Assembly: GCA_028285595.1 (NCBI GenBank)
Contig: JANQOW010000037.1
Location: 1 to 64,000 of the forward strand
Source of the DNA: Hyphomicrobiales bacterium
GTDB taxonomy: Bacteria; Pseudomonadota; Alphaproteobacteria; Rhizobiales; CAJQND01
Direction of reading: 5' to 3'
DNA length: 64,000 nucleotides
Positions 43,608 to 53,269 of this stretch are shown here, piece after piece. Each line of letters starts with the position of its first letter. The stretch's first letter is position 1. The translations under genes and the position numbers were made by a program. The notes beneath the pieces were generated by a model. That model was not told the origin of the DNA, searched no databases, and worked only from the letters and a program-made list of their open reading frames with translations.

Positions 43608-43777
43608 ACGTCTGGGTTGGACATGGCCGCCGCCTGTTTCGTGCCCAACAGCAGCACAGTGGCAACGGGCGCAGCGTATTTCCCCGTCTGAACAAATTTC
43701 TCCAGGACCTTCCGCCGATCGGGTTCGGCCTGAGGTTCACGTTCTGTGCTGTTCGACCGTTCAGGTTTATCTGCCAT
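43604..43777 (-). CDS. Short RR-motif peptide, candidate modification substrate
   Basis: 57 residues from the ATG at 43777; alternative in-frame starts are at 43792 (ATG) and 43807 (TTG). A charged 24-residue leader (MADKPERSNSTEREPQAEP) is followed by DRRKVLEKFVQTGKYAAP, a hydrophobic stretch (VATVLLLGTKQAAA) and the tail MSNPDV. The RRK...KYAAPV pattern resembles twin-arginine-like short proteins encoded beside PqqD-type genes. It lacks cysteine and a lasso-type core. Overlap with the PqqD-HprK gene suggests coupled synthesis. Identity as a precursor is inference. Confidence 0.55.
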   Translation of the reverse strand: MADKPERSNSTEREPQAEPDRRKVLEKFVQTGKYAAPVATVLLLGTKQAAAMSNPDV

Positions 43778-43807
43778 GCACCTTCTGCCCATAATTGTCG
43801 AAATCAA

Positions 43808-44062
43808 GGTTCACTCAAGCCCGCGCGCAACGGGGCCGCGTGAGACGAATCAGTAAACAAAGCAGACACTAGTCACCTTAAGAGTGTCAAACATTATCCG
43901 CGACTTAGGGCTCAACACTTGGTCAAGCCGTTCACAGTTTCAAAAGACTCTTATGTAACTCTCCGGTCAATTCACGGTTTAGACTTCAAATCTGCCGAAT
44001 CGCCACATTCGCAAGCCAGTCTCGTCAGGCTGGGTGGATCAAAATCGAGAGGGGAACTCCGA
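43808..44062. other. Divergent promoter interval
   Basis: 255 bp between the peptide gene (minus) and the 147-residue unknown gene (plus). Relatively AT-rich around 43850-43960. An open frame from 43919 continues into the plus-strand gene but has no good ribosome site, so it is treated as leader. No confident promoter elements assigned. Confidence 0.3.
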
Positions 44063-44506
44063 ATGGCACCCAGAGCCGTATCCGCTGCAAAAAAATCTGA
44101 TGGAAAGTCAAAACAGTCTGCAGAGACATTGAAACGCCAGAAGGAAGTTTGCCGCGACCATGGCGTGCACCTGTTGCGGTTGTTGGCGGATTCTGACGGT
44201 GAGTTTGGATCAGACGAGCTGAATGCCATCATGGACTATTGCACGGCCTGTCTGTCCAGCATGAAACTGGCCCCAACTCTGGAACAGCGCCCTCACCTGG
44301 CCCGGTACATCAAGCAGTTGCGCGCAACGGAAAACATGGTCAGCAAGTCTGTGGCGCAACTCACCAACTCGCCGGAAGACGTTCAGAGCCGTTTCCTCAA
44401 AGGCTGCGTTGCCGTCGCCAGCGTTCACAGTGACGAGGTTCGTCCGGACGTGCAGTTGGCGGTCAACAGATTGAGTAAAGAGATCATGGGGCGCGAGTTC
44501 CTCTAG
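44063..44506 (+). CDS. Unknown soluble helical protein
   Basis: 147 residues from the ATG at 44063 (GAGAGGGG upstream). A basic, Lys/Ser/Ala-rich start (about 35 residues) is followed by helices (LHRLLRLLADSDGEF-like region near 55-65, MDYCTACLSSMKLAPTLEQ). No membrane helix and no family recognised. The only plus-strand gene in this stretch; ends tail-to-tail with the AhpD-like gene. Confidence 0.5.
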   Translation: MAPRAVSAAKKSDGKSKQSAETLKRQKEVCRDHGVHLLRLLADSDGEFGSDELNAIMDYCTACLSSMKLAPTLEQRPHLARYIKQLRATENMVSKSVAQLTNSPEDVQSRFLKGCVAVASVHSDEVRPDVQLAVNRLSKEIMGREFL

Positions 44507-44913
44507 CTCTGAGCCTCAAACTCTTCATCAATCGGCAACTGCAGCCCGGTCACCAGCCCGTTGGTTTGGAAGGCCATTCCGACAACGGCGAGGAACTCTT
44601 CGTATTGCTCATCGCTCATTCCCTTCGCCCGCGCGGCAGCCGTGTGGGAATGAATGCAATAGGTGCAGTTGTTGGCGATTGAGACGGCCATGTAGATCAG
44701 CTCTTTCGTGAGCGGATCCAGGCTGCCATCTGCCGACATCACCACCTTCAAACGGCTCCAGGTGGCCTCCAAAAGCTCAGGCTGGTTGGCCAACCCGCGC
44801 CAGAAATTGTTTATGAAATCCGTTTTCCGGACAGCACGGATATCATCAAAAACCGCTTTAACACGCGGGTCCGCCTCTGCGTCGGACACCGACAAAACCT
44901 TGACCGTGGACAT
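44503..44913 (-). CDS. Carboxymuconolactone decarboxylase/AhpD-like protein
   Basis: 136 residues. The redox motif NNCTYCIHSHTAAARAKG has the CxxC plus downstream His of AhpD-type alkylhydroperoxidases, in an all-helical family. Likely an antioxidant or gamma-carboxymuconolactone decarboxylase-related enzyme; the physiological substrate is not clear. Forty bases downstream of the SDR gene in the same direction, probably co-transcribed. Confidence 0.85.
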   Translation of the reverse strand: MSTVKVLSVSDAEADPRVKAVFDDIRAVRKTDFINNFWRGLANQPELLEATWSRLKVVMSADGSLDPLTKELIYMAVSIANNCTYCIHSHTAAARAKGMSDEQYEEFLAVVGMAFQTNGLVTGLQLPIDEEFEAQS

Positions 44914-44952
44914 ATCAGTTTACTCCTTGAAGTGTCGTCACGCCTGAGCTCT

Positions 44953-45783
44953 TCAGCAGTGCTTCTTGGCTTCGTCTGCGAAGGCTGCATGCCATCTGGA
45001 GAGCGGTGGCCTGTTCTCCGTGATGTCTGAAGCGCCCCAAAGAATGCGCCGGTGATCCTGCGCGGTGCTCACTTCATCATCGGGGCAAAGGATATAGAAA
45101 TCTCCATGCTGCAGCCCCTCTGCCATGAACTCAACCACCTGATCGGGCAACCAAGCACCTGGTTGATGGGCCTTAGCACCGGTGGTTGTCCAGCCAGGTA
45201 TGAGAAGATGCGCCCTCACCTTCCGACCAGGAGATGATCTGAGCTCATGCTCTAATGCTTCGGTGTAAGCCTTTAGGGCCGACTTGGTGATGTTATAGAT
45301 CGGATGACCCGGCGGGTTCGTGATGCCTTGCTTTGACCCCACGTTCACGATGATGCCCGGCTCCCCACCTGCCTGCATGCCCGGCAAAAAGGCCCTCACC
45401 GCACTGACGACAGCCCAAAAATTGACCTCCATAGCATGGCGCCACTCATCCAGGGGCACCTCATGCCCACGGCCGATCCGCGTAACCGCGTTGTTCATGA
45501 GCAGATTGACCTTACCGAACCGGTCGATCACTTTCGAATGGAGCGAAGCCATGTCCTCTTCGGTTGAAAGATCGCAGGGAAAGGTTTCAACATGTGCTGC
45601 GCTCTCCGGATGGCTCTCAGCAACCTCCGCCGCAGCGCTTGCAAGCTCGCTCCCCTCAAGATCGACCATGGCGACGGTCATGCCCGCGCCAGCGAAGTAC
45701 CGGCACGCCGCCCGGCCGATCCCGCTTGCGGCCCCGGTCACAAGGGCAACACGGCCGGGTTTGATGAGTTCACTGAAAGCCAT
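44953..45783 (-). CDS. Short-chain dehydrogenase/reductase
   Basis: 276 residues from the ATG at 45783 (GGAGG upstream). Cofactor motif VALVTGAASGIGRAAC and NNAVTRIGRG. The active site departs from the usual: VGSKQGITNPPGHPIYNITKSALK keeps the Y-x-x-x-K (YNITK) with a Ser a dozen residues earlier. NAD(P)-dependent oxidoreductase of unknown substrate. Confidence 0.88.
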   Translation of the reverse strand: MAFSELIKPGRVALVTGAASGIGRAACRYFAGAGMTVAMVDLEGSELASAAAEVAESHPESAAHVETFPCDLSTEEDMASLHSKVIDRFGKVNLLMNNAVTRIGRGHEVPLDEWRHAMEVNFWAVVSAVRAFLPGMQAGGEPGIIVNVGSKQGITNPPGHPIYNITKSALKAYTEALEHELRSSPGRKVRAHLLIPGWTTTGAKAHQPGAWLPDQVVEFMAEGLQHGDFYILCPDDEVSTAQDHRRILWGASDITENRPPLSRWHAAFADEAKKHC

Positions 45784-45826
45784 GGGCCGATCCTCCCACA
45801 TGGTCCAAATGGCTTCAACGCAAAAA

Positions 45827-45858
45827 CTAAGGCCCCGGGGGTTCCACCGGGGCCTTAG
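45827..45858 (-). terminator. Rho-independent terminator of lon
   Basis: A perfect 12 bp stem (45827-45838 with 45847-45858) and 8-base loop, followed on the minus strand by TTTTTG. It lies 25 bases past the lon stop. Confidence 0.9.
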
Positions 45859-45882
45859 GCATTCTCAGTTGCTGGAGAAGGA

Positions 45883-48330
45883 TCAGTGAGCGGTGACGTT
45901 CGAGCTGTCGTCAGCCGCGATCGCCGCTTGTCTGGCCGCTTCAGCCGCGCGCTCTTTCTTCTCGTCCCACCGAATGGGCTTGAGCTTTTTTGTCAGCGCG
46001 TGCTTCAGAACCTCATCCACTGTGGACACTGGAACAATCTCCAGCCCGGATTTCACATTGTCCGGGATCTCGGCCAGGTCTTTGGCATTGTCCTCAGGGA
46101 TCAACACCTTCTTGATGCCACCGCGCAGAGCAGCCAGAAGTTTTTCTTTGAGCCCGCCAATGGGCAGCACCCGGCCACGTAGCGTGATTTCGCCGGTCAT
46201 CGCAATGTCCTTATTAACCGGAATTCCGGTCATAAGAGACACGATGGCAGTGGCCATGCCAATACCTGCGGACGGTCCGTCCTTCGGAGTAGCTCCCTCC
46301 GGCACGTGCACGTGAATGTCCTTCAGATCGAACTTCGGCGGTTCAATTCCGAACTCCACGGCCCGCGATTTGGCATAAGAGGCCGCGGCTGAGATGGATT
46401 CCTTCATCACATCGCGCAAGTTGCCCGTGACCGTCATCTTGCCTTTACCGGGCATCATCAGGCCCTCGATGGTGAGGAGCTCGCCGCCCACCTCGGTCCA
46501 GGCCAGGCCGGTGACAACACCCACCTGGTCTTCGCGTTCAGCTTCACCGAAGCGGTACTTCGGAACGCCCAGGAAGTCCGGCAGGTTTTTCTCCGTAATC
46601 TTGATCTTGCGCTTCTTGCTGGTCACCAGCTCCTTGACCGCTTTACGGGCCAAGGTTGCCAACTCGCGCTCAAGGTTACGAACACCCGCCTCGCGCGTGT
46701 AGCGCCGGATCATCATTTGAAGTGCGGCGTCTTCCAGTTCCCATTCCTTTGGCTTCAGGCCATGATTTTCCACTTGCTTGGGGATCAAGTGCCGGCGCGC
46801 GATTTCCACCTTCTCATCTTCGGTGTAACCGGCAATCCGGATGATCTCCATGCGGTCCATCAAAGGCGCTGGAATGTTGAGCGTGTTGGCCGTGGTCACG
46901 AACATCACGTTGGACAGGTCATAGTCCACTTCAAGATAGTGGTCGTTGAAGCTGGAGTTCTGTTCCGGATCGAGCACCTCCAGCAGAGCTGAAGACGGAT
47001 CGCCCCGGAAATCCATGCCCATCTTGTCGATTTCGTCGAGCAGGAAGAGCGGGTTGGATTTCTTGGCCTTCTTCATCGACTGAATGACCTTGCCCGGCAT
47101 GGAGCCGATATAGGTGCGCCGGTGACCGCGGATTTCCGCTTCGTCCCGAACGCCGCCAAGCGACATGCGCACAAACTCACGGCCGGTGGCCTTCGCAATG
47201 GACTTGCCGAGCGAGGTCTTACCCACACCAGGAGGGCCAACCAGGCACAAGATCGGACCGCGCAGCTTATTGGTGCGCTGCTGTACCGCAAGATACTCGA
47301 TGATGCGCTCTTTGACCTTCTCCAGACCATAATGGTCGGTGTCCAGGACGCCTTCGGCAAATCCGAGATCCTTTTTCACCCGGCTGTTCTTCTTCCAGGG
47401 AATGCCCAGCAGCCAGTCCAGATAGTTGCGCACCACCGTGGCTTCGGCCGACATAGGTGACATCTGCTTGAGCTTCTTGAACTCAGCATCAGCCTTTTCA
47501 CGGGCTTCCTTGGTCAGCTTGGTTTTGGTGATGAGCTCTTCCAGTTCGCCAAGCTCATCCTTGCCGTCTTCACCGTCGCCCAGTTCCTTTTGAATGGCCT
47601 TCATCTGCTCATTCAAGTAGTACTCGCGCTGGGTCTTCTCCATCTGGCGCTTGACGCGCGAGCGGATCTTCTTCTCCACCTGGAGGACGGAAATCTCGCT
47701 CTCCATCATGGAGTACACCCGCTCAAGCCGGGCCGAGATGGAGCTGAGTTCTAAGAGCTCCTGTTTCTCGGAGATCTTGATGGCCAAGTGAGAGGCAACC
47801 GTGTCGGCCAGTTTGGCGTGGTCGTCGATCTGGTTGATCGAGCCAAGCACTTCCGGCGGGACCTTCTTGTTCAGCTTCACATAGGTTTCGAACTGAGCCA
47901 CCACTGAGCGTGCCAACGCTTCCAGCTCTTCTGGATCGCTGCTGTCATCGCTGATTTCAGCGGCACGGGCTTCATGGAAATCGGTCCGGTCCGTGTAGGA
48001 CAGAATCTGCGCGCGGCTGCCACCTTCGACCAGGACCTTCACGGTGCCATCCGGCAGCTTCAGAAGCTGCAACACGGATGCAATCGTGCCCACTGAATAA
48101 ATTGCGTCGGCGGCCGGATCGTCTTCGTGGGCTTCTTTTTGAGCGGCGAGCAAAATCTTCTTGTCGTCGCTCATCACCTCATCGAGTGCCTTTATCGACT
48201 TCTCGCGCCCCACAAACAGCGGCACGATCATGTGTGGAAACACCACAATGTCACGCAGCGGCAGCACGGGATACGTATCCACAGCGCCGGTCGGGGGGGA
48301 TGAGCTGATGTTTTCGATCTTGTCACTCAT
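45883..48330 (-). CDS. lon: ATP-dependent protease Lon
   Basis: 815 residues from the ATG at 48330; the frame is open upstream but the conserved protein begins here. N-terminal substrate domain ([20 protein letters not shown]), AAA+ module with [15 protein letters not shown] and the Walker [11 protein letters not shown], and C-terminal Ser-Lys protease with [14 protein letters not shown]. Degrades damaged and regulatory proteins. A heat-shock-like promoter candidate lies upstream at 48531-48560 and a strong terminator follows. Confidence 0.98.
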   Translation of the reverse strand: MSDKIENISSSPPTGAVDTYPVLPLRDIVVFPHMIVPLFVGREKSIKALDEVMSDDKKILLAAQKEAHEDDPAADAIYSVGTIASVLQLLKLPDGTVKVLVEGGSRAQILSYTDRTDFHEARAAEISDDSSDPEELEALARSVVAQFETYVKLNKKVPPEVLGSINQIDDHAKLADTVASHLAIKISEKQELLELSSISARLERVYSMMESEISVLQVEKKIRSRVKRQMEKTQREYYLNEQMKAIQKELGDGEDGKDELGELEELITKTKLTKEAREKADAEFKKLKQMSPMSAEATVVRNYLDWLLGIPWKKNSRVKKDLGFAEGVLDTDHYGLEKVKERIIEYLAVQQRTNKLRGPILCLVGPPGVGKTSLGKSIAKATGREFVRMSLGGVRDEAEIRGHRRTYIGSMPGKVIQSMKKAKKSNPLFLLDEIDKMGMDFRGDPSSALLEVLDPEQNSSFNDHYLEVDYDLSNVMFVTTANTLNIPAPLMDRMEIIRIAGYTEDEKVEIARRHLIPKQVENHGLKPKEWELEDAALQMMIRRYTREAGVRNLERELATLARKAVKELVTSKKRKIKITEKNLPDFLGVPKYRFGEAEREDQVGVVTGLAWTEVGGELLTIEGLMMPGKGKMTVTGNLRDVMKESISAAASYAKSRAVEFGIEPPKFDLKDIHVHVPEGATPKDGPSAGIGMATAIVSLMTGIPVNKDIAMTGEITLRGRVLPIGGLKEKLLAALRGGIKKVLIPEDNAKDLAEIPDNVKSGLEIVPVSTVDEVLKHALTKKLKPIRWDEKKERAAEAARQAAIAADDSSNVTAH

Positions 48331-48641
48331 GTTGCTATCTCGGTCTCTTTGGCTGTTGTTCAATGCGGCAGAACCGCAGAACGCGGGTGCATATGGGTCA
48401 AAGAACCATCTGGGCGATTCGTATGTAGTCCCTAAGACACATACTAGGGGCAATCACACGACCACGCCATGATTGGTTGCGATTAAAGTTACGTAATCCA
48501 ACGCTTTTGGATTGCGTCTCGTTCGAATTGTAGGTGGCAATGCGGGGTGAGCAATTCAAGGGCCCCGCGGTCACGATTTTCACGAACCGTAACCGCAGAG
48601 CCTGATTGTGCAACAAAAATATATTGTTCCAAAACAGAAGG
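48331..48641. other. lon upstream region
   Basis: 311 bp between clpX and lon with no gene. It holds a 7 bp inverted repeat with a 5-base loop (48495-48513, AATCCAA...TTGGATT) that could end clpX transcripts or bind a regulator, and a sigma-32-like promoter candidate at 48531-48560. Confidence 0.4.
48531..48560 (-). promoter_or_regulatory. Sigma-32 (RpoH)-like promoter candidate for lon
   Basis: On the minus strand CTTGAA (48555-48560) is followed after 18 bases by CACCTACAAT (from 48536 down). This approximates the alphaproteobacterial RpoH pattern CTTGAA-N17/18-CYTAT. It lies about 200 bases before the lon start. The match in the -10 is only partial. Confidence 0.4.
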
Positions 48642-49898
48642 TTAAGCGGATGTGCTCACTTCTGCTTCATCCGGCGCATCTGCATAAATGTGCAGCGGGC
48701 TGGCTTCGCCATCGACCACTTCGCCGGAGATCACAACTTCTTCAACACCTTCCATGCTCGGCAAATCGAACATGGTATCGAGCAAGATGCCTTCCATGAT
48801 GGATCTGAGACCGCGTGCGCCGGTTTTGCGCTCAATCGCCTTCTTGGAGATCGCCTTCAGAGCCTCATCAGCGAAGGTCAACTTGGTGTCTTCCATCTCA
48901 AAGAGCCGCTGATACTGCTTAACAAGGGCATTCTTCGGTTCTTTGAGGATCCGGATCAGAGCATCTTCATCCAGATCTTCAAGCGTGGCCAACACGGGCA
49001 CACGACCCACAAATTCCGGAATGAGGCCAAACTTCAGGAGATCTTCTGGTTCGATTTCCCGCAGCACTTCACCAGTACGGCGATCGTCGGGCGCGGACAC
49101 ATCAGCGCCAAACCCGATGGAGGTCGACTTGCCGCGTTCACCGATAATCTTCTCCAGGCCGGCAAAGGCCCCGCCACAAATGAAGAGAATGTTGGTGGTG
49201 TCCACCTGCAGGAACTCCTGCTGAGGATGCTTGCGGCCACCTTGCGGGGGCACGGAGGCAACCGTGCCTTCCATAATCTTCAGCAAAGCCTGCTGTACCC
49301 CCTCACCGGACACATCTCGGGTGATCGAGGGATTGTCGGACTTTCTGGAAATCTTATCGACCTCGTCAATGTAGACGATGCCGCGCTGCGCGCGTTCCAC
49401 GTTGTAGTCGGCAGACTGCAACAGCTTCAGAATGATGTTCTCCACATCCTCACCCACGTACCCTGCTTCGGTGAGGGTTGTGGCGTCGGCCATGGTGAAC
49501 GGGACATCCAGAATACGGGCCAGGGTTTGTGCAAGCAAGGTCTTGCCGCAACCGGTTGGGCCTATGAGCAAAATGTTAGATTTCTGGAGTTCTATGTCAC
49601 TATTTTTCGAGCCATGGTTCAGTCGTTTGTAGTGGTTATGAACCGCAACAGAGAGAACACGCTTGGCGTATGCCTGGCCGATAACATAATCTTCCAGAAC
49701 CTGATTGATTTCATCTGGTGTCGGAACACCATCTCTAGATTTTACCAGGGAAGATTTGTTTTCTTCCCGGATGATGTCCATGCACAGTTCAACGCATTCA
49801 TCACAAATGAACACCGTCGGGCCAGCGATCAATTTCCGGACTTCGTGCTGACTTTTTCCGCAGAACGAACAGTACAATGTGTTCTTTGAATCGCTCAT
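48642..49898 (-). CDS. clpX: ClpXP unfoldase subunit ClpX
   Basis: 418 residues. N-terminal zinc finger with C10, C13, C32, C35 ([18 protein letters not shown]). AAA+ core with [15 protein letters not shown] and [24 protein letters not shown] sensor 2 region. Recognises tagged substrates and feeds them to ClpP encoded just upstream. clpP-clpX-lon-order is conserved in proteobacteria. Confidence 0.98.
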   Translation of the reverse strand: MSDSKNTLYCSFCGKSQHEVRKLIAGPTVFICDECVELCMDIIREENKSSLVKSRDGVPTPDEINQVLEDYVIGQAYAKRVLSVAVHNHYKRLNHGSKNSDIELQKSNILLIGPTGCGKTLLAQTLARILDVPFTMADATTLTEAGYVGEDVENIILKLLQSADYNVERAQRGIVYIDEVDKISRKSDNPSITRDVSGEGVQQALLKIMEGTVASVPPQGGRKHPQQEFLQVDTTNILFICGGAFAGLEKIIGERGKSTSIGFGADVSAPDDRRTGEVLREIEPEDLLKFGLIPEFVGRVPVLATLEDLDEDALIRILKEPKNALVKQYQRLFEMEDTKLTFADEALKAISKKAIERKTGARGLRSIMEGILLDTMFDLPSMEGVEEVVISGEVVDGEASPLHIYADAPDEAEVSTSA

Positions 49899-50206
49899 CT
49901 GGTCTTCCTGACTCTTAAAAAACGCGACGTCATTTGTGCAAACTTAACTCAGACTTCTGTCCTTACCAGAAACACTAACCTTAGCAAGTCAAACAAAAAA
50001 CGCTCAATTCCGTCCGCGAGCGTGTGCCATTTTGGCATATGTGCACGCAAACATCCTGCCATGTTATGCGATGAGCGTTCAAGATATCCTTAATAACAGC
50101 GTTTTTAGCCTCAACCCTCATCTTTTTCCCACGTATGCAGGAACCGTGCAAACCAAATTGCCCCAAACTCGGTCAAGTTGCTGCGATCTGACGCGCGAGA
50201 ATCAGC
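49899..50206. other. clpP-clpX intergenic region
   Basis: 308 bp without a supported gene, AT-richer around 49915-50000. A separate clpX promoter is expected here. I see no convincing promoter boxes or terminator hairpin. Confidence 0.3.
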
Positions 50207-50839
50207 CTACTTGCCTGAATCGTCCTCTTGGTCGGGGCGTTGTTGGATCACGGTATCGATGATTCCGAAATCCTTGGCCGCTTCGGCGGTCATGAAATTA
50301 TCGCGCTCAAGCGCCTTTTGAATCGCGTCAACCTTCTGGCCGGTGTGAGTGGCGTAGATCTTATTCAAGCGCTCGCGCAGCTCGAGAATCTCTTTGGCAT
50401 GAAGCTCAATATCGGAAGCCTGTCCCTGGAAGCCGCCAGACGGCTGGTGCACCATAATGCGCGCATGGGGCAGCGAGAACCGCATGTCCTTTTCGCCTGC
50501 CGAGAGCAGCAATGAGCCCATCGATGCCGCCTGGCCGATACACGTGGTGGACACTTTCGGGCGGATGAACTGCATCGTGTCGTAGATGGCCAGCCCGGAG
50601 GTGACCACGCCACCCGGGCTGTTGATGTACATGGAGATCTCTTTCTTGGGGTTATCAGCCTCAAGGAAAAGCAACTGGGCGGTCACCAATGCCGACATGC
50701 CGTCTTCAACCGGACCTGTTACAAAAATGATCCGCTCCTTCAGCAGCCGTGAAAAAATGTCGTATGCCCGCTCGCCACGGTTGGTCTGTTCAACCACCAT
50801 GGGCACAAGGTTCATATAGGTATCGATCGGATCTTTCAT
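50207..50839 (-). CDS. clpP: ClpP protease subunit
   Basis: 210 residues. Serine protease of the ClpXP/ClpAP complex: catalytic Ser in [14 protein letters not shown], His in [11 protein letters not shown], and a conserved PGG oxyanion region ([10 protein letters not shown]). Length normal. Downstream of tig in the usual tig-clpP-clpX-lon order, all minus strand. Confidence 0.97.
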   Translation of the reverse strand: MKDPIDTYMNLVPMVVEQTNRGERAYDIFSRLLKERIIFVTGPVEDGMSALVTAQLLFLEADNPKKEISMYINSPGGVVTSGLAIYDTMQFIRPKVSTTCIGQAASMGSLLLSAGEKDMRFSLPHARIMVHQPSGGFQGQASDIELHAKEILELRERLNKIYATHTGQKVDAIQKALERDNFMTAEAAKDFGIIDTVIQQRPDQEDDSGK

Positions 50840-50972
50840 GGGGGTCCTTGGTTGTTGAAGGTGCGCGCATGCGGACCAGATAAGCCCGAATCAGCGCCGC
50901 TAAGAAATGCACCTCTTTAAATAGGCGATTGTGGACAAATCCAAAAGGGGCAAGGCCCAAAACAATTAACTG

Positions 50973-50997
50973 AACCCGGCCGCAAGTGGGCCGGGTT
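50973..50997 (-). terminator. Terminator after tig
   Basis: A 9 bp stem (50973-50981 with 50989-50997, AACCCGGCC) and 7-base loop, 13 bases beyond the tig stop on the minus strand. The following T-content is modest, so partial termination with read-through to clpP is possible. Confidence 0.6.
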
Positions 50998-51010
50998 CCG
51001 CCGTTGCCGG

Positions 51011-52474
51011 CTATTCGTCAGAACTCTCAGCTTTCTTTTTGGCAGCCGTCTTTTTGGCGGGCGCCTTCTTTGCAGCCGGTTTTTTCTTCGCTGCCGCTTT
51101 CTTTTTCGGCTCCGGCTTATCCTCAGCTTCAGGAGCATCAGGGTCCTTGAAAAGCTCCTCACGGCTGACAGGCTTATCGGTAACAGCGGCCTGTGAAACG
51201 ATGTGGTCGACCACCTTCTGCTCAAAGATCGGACCGCGCAGCTCCAACATCGCTTCGGGCTGCTCGCGATAGAAGTCGTAGACCTGCTTTTCCTGGCCCG
51301 GGAACTGGCGAATGCGCTCGATCAGGGCGGCTTGCACCTCTTCTTCAGCAATCTGTACCCCGGCCTGTTCGCCCACGCGTCCCAGCAGAAGCCCCAGACG
51401 GATCCGCCGCTCGGCAATGCCGCGATATTCCGTCTTCGCTTCCTCTTCCGTCGTGCCCTCGTCTTCGAAGGTTTTTCCGTGATGCTCGATATCATGCATC
51501 ACTTGACCCCAGATCCCGTCAAACTCTTGCTCCACCATTTTCTCGGGAAGCTCAAAGCTTGAAATCTTGTCCAGTTCATCAAGCACGGTCCGCTTCAAGC
51601 GGGTGTCGGAGGCTTTGTCGAAATCCCCTTGCGCTTGGCCGCGCACGGCCTCTTTGAGGGCGTCCAGGTTCTCCATGCCCAGGCGCTGCGCCAGCTCATC
51701 ATTGATGCCGGTTTGGCCCGGTTCTGCTGCAGCCTGCACCGTCACGTCAAACACTGCGTCCTTTCCGGCCAGCGATGCTTGGGGATAATCGTCCGGGAAG
51801 GTCACGTTGAGGGTTTTCTGGTCACCGGCTTTCGCGCCAATCAGTTGCTCTTCAAAGCCTGGAATGAACTGGTTGGACCCGATTTCCAGCGGAACGCCTT
51901 CAGCAGTGCCGCCATCGAACGCTTCGCCGTCGACCTTACCCACAAAGTCAATGGTGGCCTGATCACCGATGGCCAGGGCCGCACCGTCCGCTTTCGCCAC
52001 AAAATCTTTGTTTTGTTCTGCGATTGCGCCCAGGGCTTCGTCCACATCCGCGTCCGACACCTCAGCCACCAGCCGTTCAAAGTTGAGTTTTGAGAAGTCT
52101 ATGTCTTCGATGTCCGGGATCACCTCAAACACCATGCTGAGCTCAAGATCCGCATCCCCCGCCAAAACGGTCGGCATCTTATCTTCATCGACCACGGTGA
52201 CTTCCGGCTGATAGGCCGGCTTCTCGTTGCGGTCTTCAAGAGCTTGCTGAGTGCTTTCGCCAACGGTCTTTTCGATCACCTCCGCCATGGCCTGTTGGCC
52301 GTACAGCTTTTTGAGATGCGGCATGGGGACCTTGCCGGGGCGGAAACCGTTGAGCCGAACAGTGCCCTTCAGTTCCACCAGCCTGGCATCCTGCTTGCTC
52401 AACAATTCGTCGGCACCAACTGTGATCTTCAGCTCGCGCTTTAAACCTTCATTCAGGGTTTCGGTGACCTGCAT
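51011..52474 (-). CDS. tig: Trigger factor
   Basis: 487 residues from the ATG at 52474. N-terminal ribosome-binding domain has GFRPGKVPMPHLKKLYG. The FKBP-like PPIase domain lies around IGDQATIDFVGKVDGEAFDGG. The helical C-terminal chaperone part ends in a Lys/Ala-rich, histone-H1-like tail (AAAKKKPAAKKAPAKK) common in alphaproteobacteria. First contact chaperone for nascent chains. Confidence 0.97.
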   Translation of the reverse strand: MQVTETLNEGLKRELKITVGADELLSKQDARLVELKGTVRLNGFRPGKVPMPHLKKLYGQQAMAEVIEKTVGESTQQALEDRNEKPAYQPEVTVVDEDKMPTVLAGDADLELSMVFEVIPDIEDIDFSKLNFERLVAEVSDADVDEALGAIAEQNKDFVAKADGAALAIGDQATIDFVGKVDGEAFDGGTAEGVPLEIGSNQFIPGFEEQLIGAKAGDQKTLNVTFPDDYPQASLAGKDAVFDVTVQAAAEPGQTGINDELAQRLGMENLDALKEAVRGQAQGDFDKASDTRLKRTVLDELDKISSFELPEKMVEQEFDGIWGQVMHDIEHHGKTFEDEGTTEEEAKTEYRGIAERRIRLGLLLGRVGEQAGVQIAEEEVQAALIERIRQFPGQEKQVYDFYREQPEAMLELRGPIFEQKVVDHIVSQAAVTDKPVSREELFKDPDAPEAEDKPEPKKKAAAKKKPAAKKAPAKKTAAKKKAESSDE

Positions 52475-52604
52475 GGCTCTGTTACGTCCTTCAATGGCAT
52501 GCCGGTGCGGGGTCACTAGCATATCCCGCACCGCCGTTATGATTCATAATGTCCAGTGTTGCGGTTCCTGGCCGGCAGGCTTTTCAGGGGCGCTGTGGAG
52601 AGTT

Positions 52605-52689
52605 TGGTGCGGGCGGAGGGACTTGAACCCCCACGGCTTGCGCCACAGGTACCTAAAACCTGCGTGTCTACCAATTCCACCACGCCCGC
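52605..52689 (-). tRNA. tRNA-Leu (anticodon TAG)
   Basis: Class II tRNA of 85 bases with encoded CCA. Acceptor GCGGGCG pairs with CGCCCGC; anticodon stem CAGGT/ACCTG encloses TTTAGGT, giving TAG; long variable arm; T loop GGTTCAAGTCC. Confidence 0.95.
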
Positions 52690-52780
52690 ATAAAAGCGGA
52701 CCTGGCCGCAAATTCGGCCCGCTCTATAGCAAAGCCGTTCGCCGGATGCCAGCGAAGAAAACACTGATCCTTGACGATCT

Positions 52781-53269
52781 TCAAAGTCGGCACTCCATCC
52801 ATTGGGTGTCCCAATAGCGCCCAAACTTGTGCCCCACCTCGCTCAGCGTCATAAGCGGCTGGTATCCGAGCTTTGCGTGGAGCCGAACTGAGGCCTCGTT
52901 TGGCAGGGTAATTATGGCGTAGGCCCTATGGGTTTTCGCTGCGCGCAGCCGCTCCAAAAGCGCACTCAGCAATGCACTTCCCTTGCCCGCCCCCTGATGG
53001 ACCGGAAGCAGATAAAGCGTGGTCTCCACCGAACGCTGATAGGCAGGCTTAGGCCGAAAGGCCGTAGAATGGGCATAGCCTATGATGCGGCCATCGACTT
53101 CAGCCACCAGGAGCTGATGGCGCCCCTCCGTCCCAAACTGTTTGAACCAGGTTCGCCGCGCCTCCAGCGAAATTTCTTCAAGATCGAAGGTGATCGGGGT
53201 CTCACGCACATAGTGATTGTAGATCGCCAAGAGCTCCGGCAGATCATACTCAACGGCGGACCGGATCAT
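52781..53269 (-). CDS. GNAT N-acetyltransferase (phosphinothricin/PhnO-like group)
   Basis: 162 residues. Opening MIRSAVEYDLPELLAIYNHYV, the acetyl-CoA loop VHQGAGKGSALL and the end ASVRLHAKLGYQPLM define a complete GNAT of the phosphinothricin/methionine sulfone acetyltransferase group. Substrate unassigned. Its start overlaps the end of the nnr gene. Confidence 0.85.
   Translation of the reverse strand: MIRSAVEYDLPELLAIYNHYVRETPITFDLEEISLEARRTWFKQFGTEGRHQLLVAEVDGRIIGYAHSTAFRPKPAYQRSVETTLYLLPVHQGAGKGSALLSALLERLRAAKTHRAYAIITLPNEASVRLHAKLGYQPLMTLSEVGHKFGRYWDTQWMECRL

Noticed and set aside
43604-43777. Lasso peptide precursor
   Set aside because: No lasso cyclase or B-protein in the cluster and no Gly/Cys core start followed by an Asp/Glu at position 7-9.
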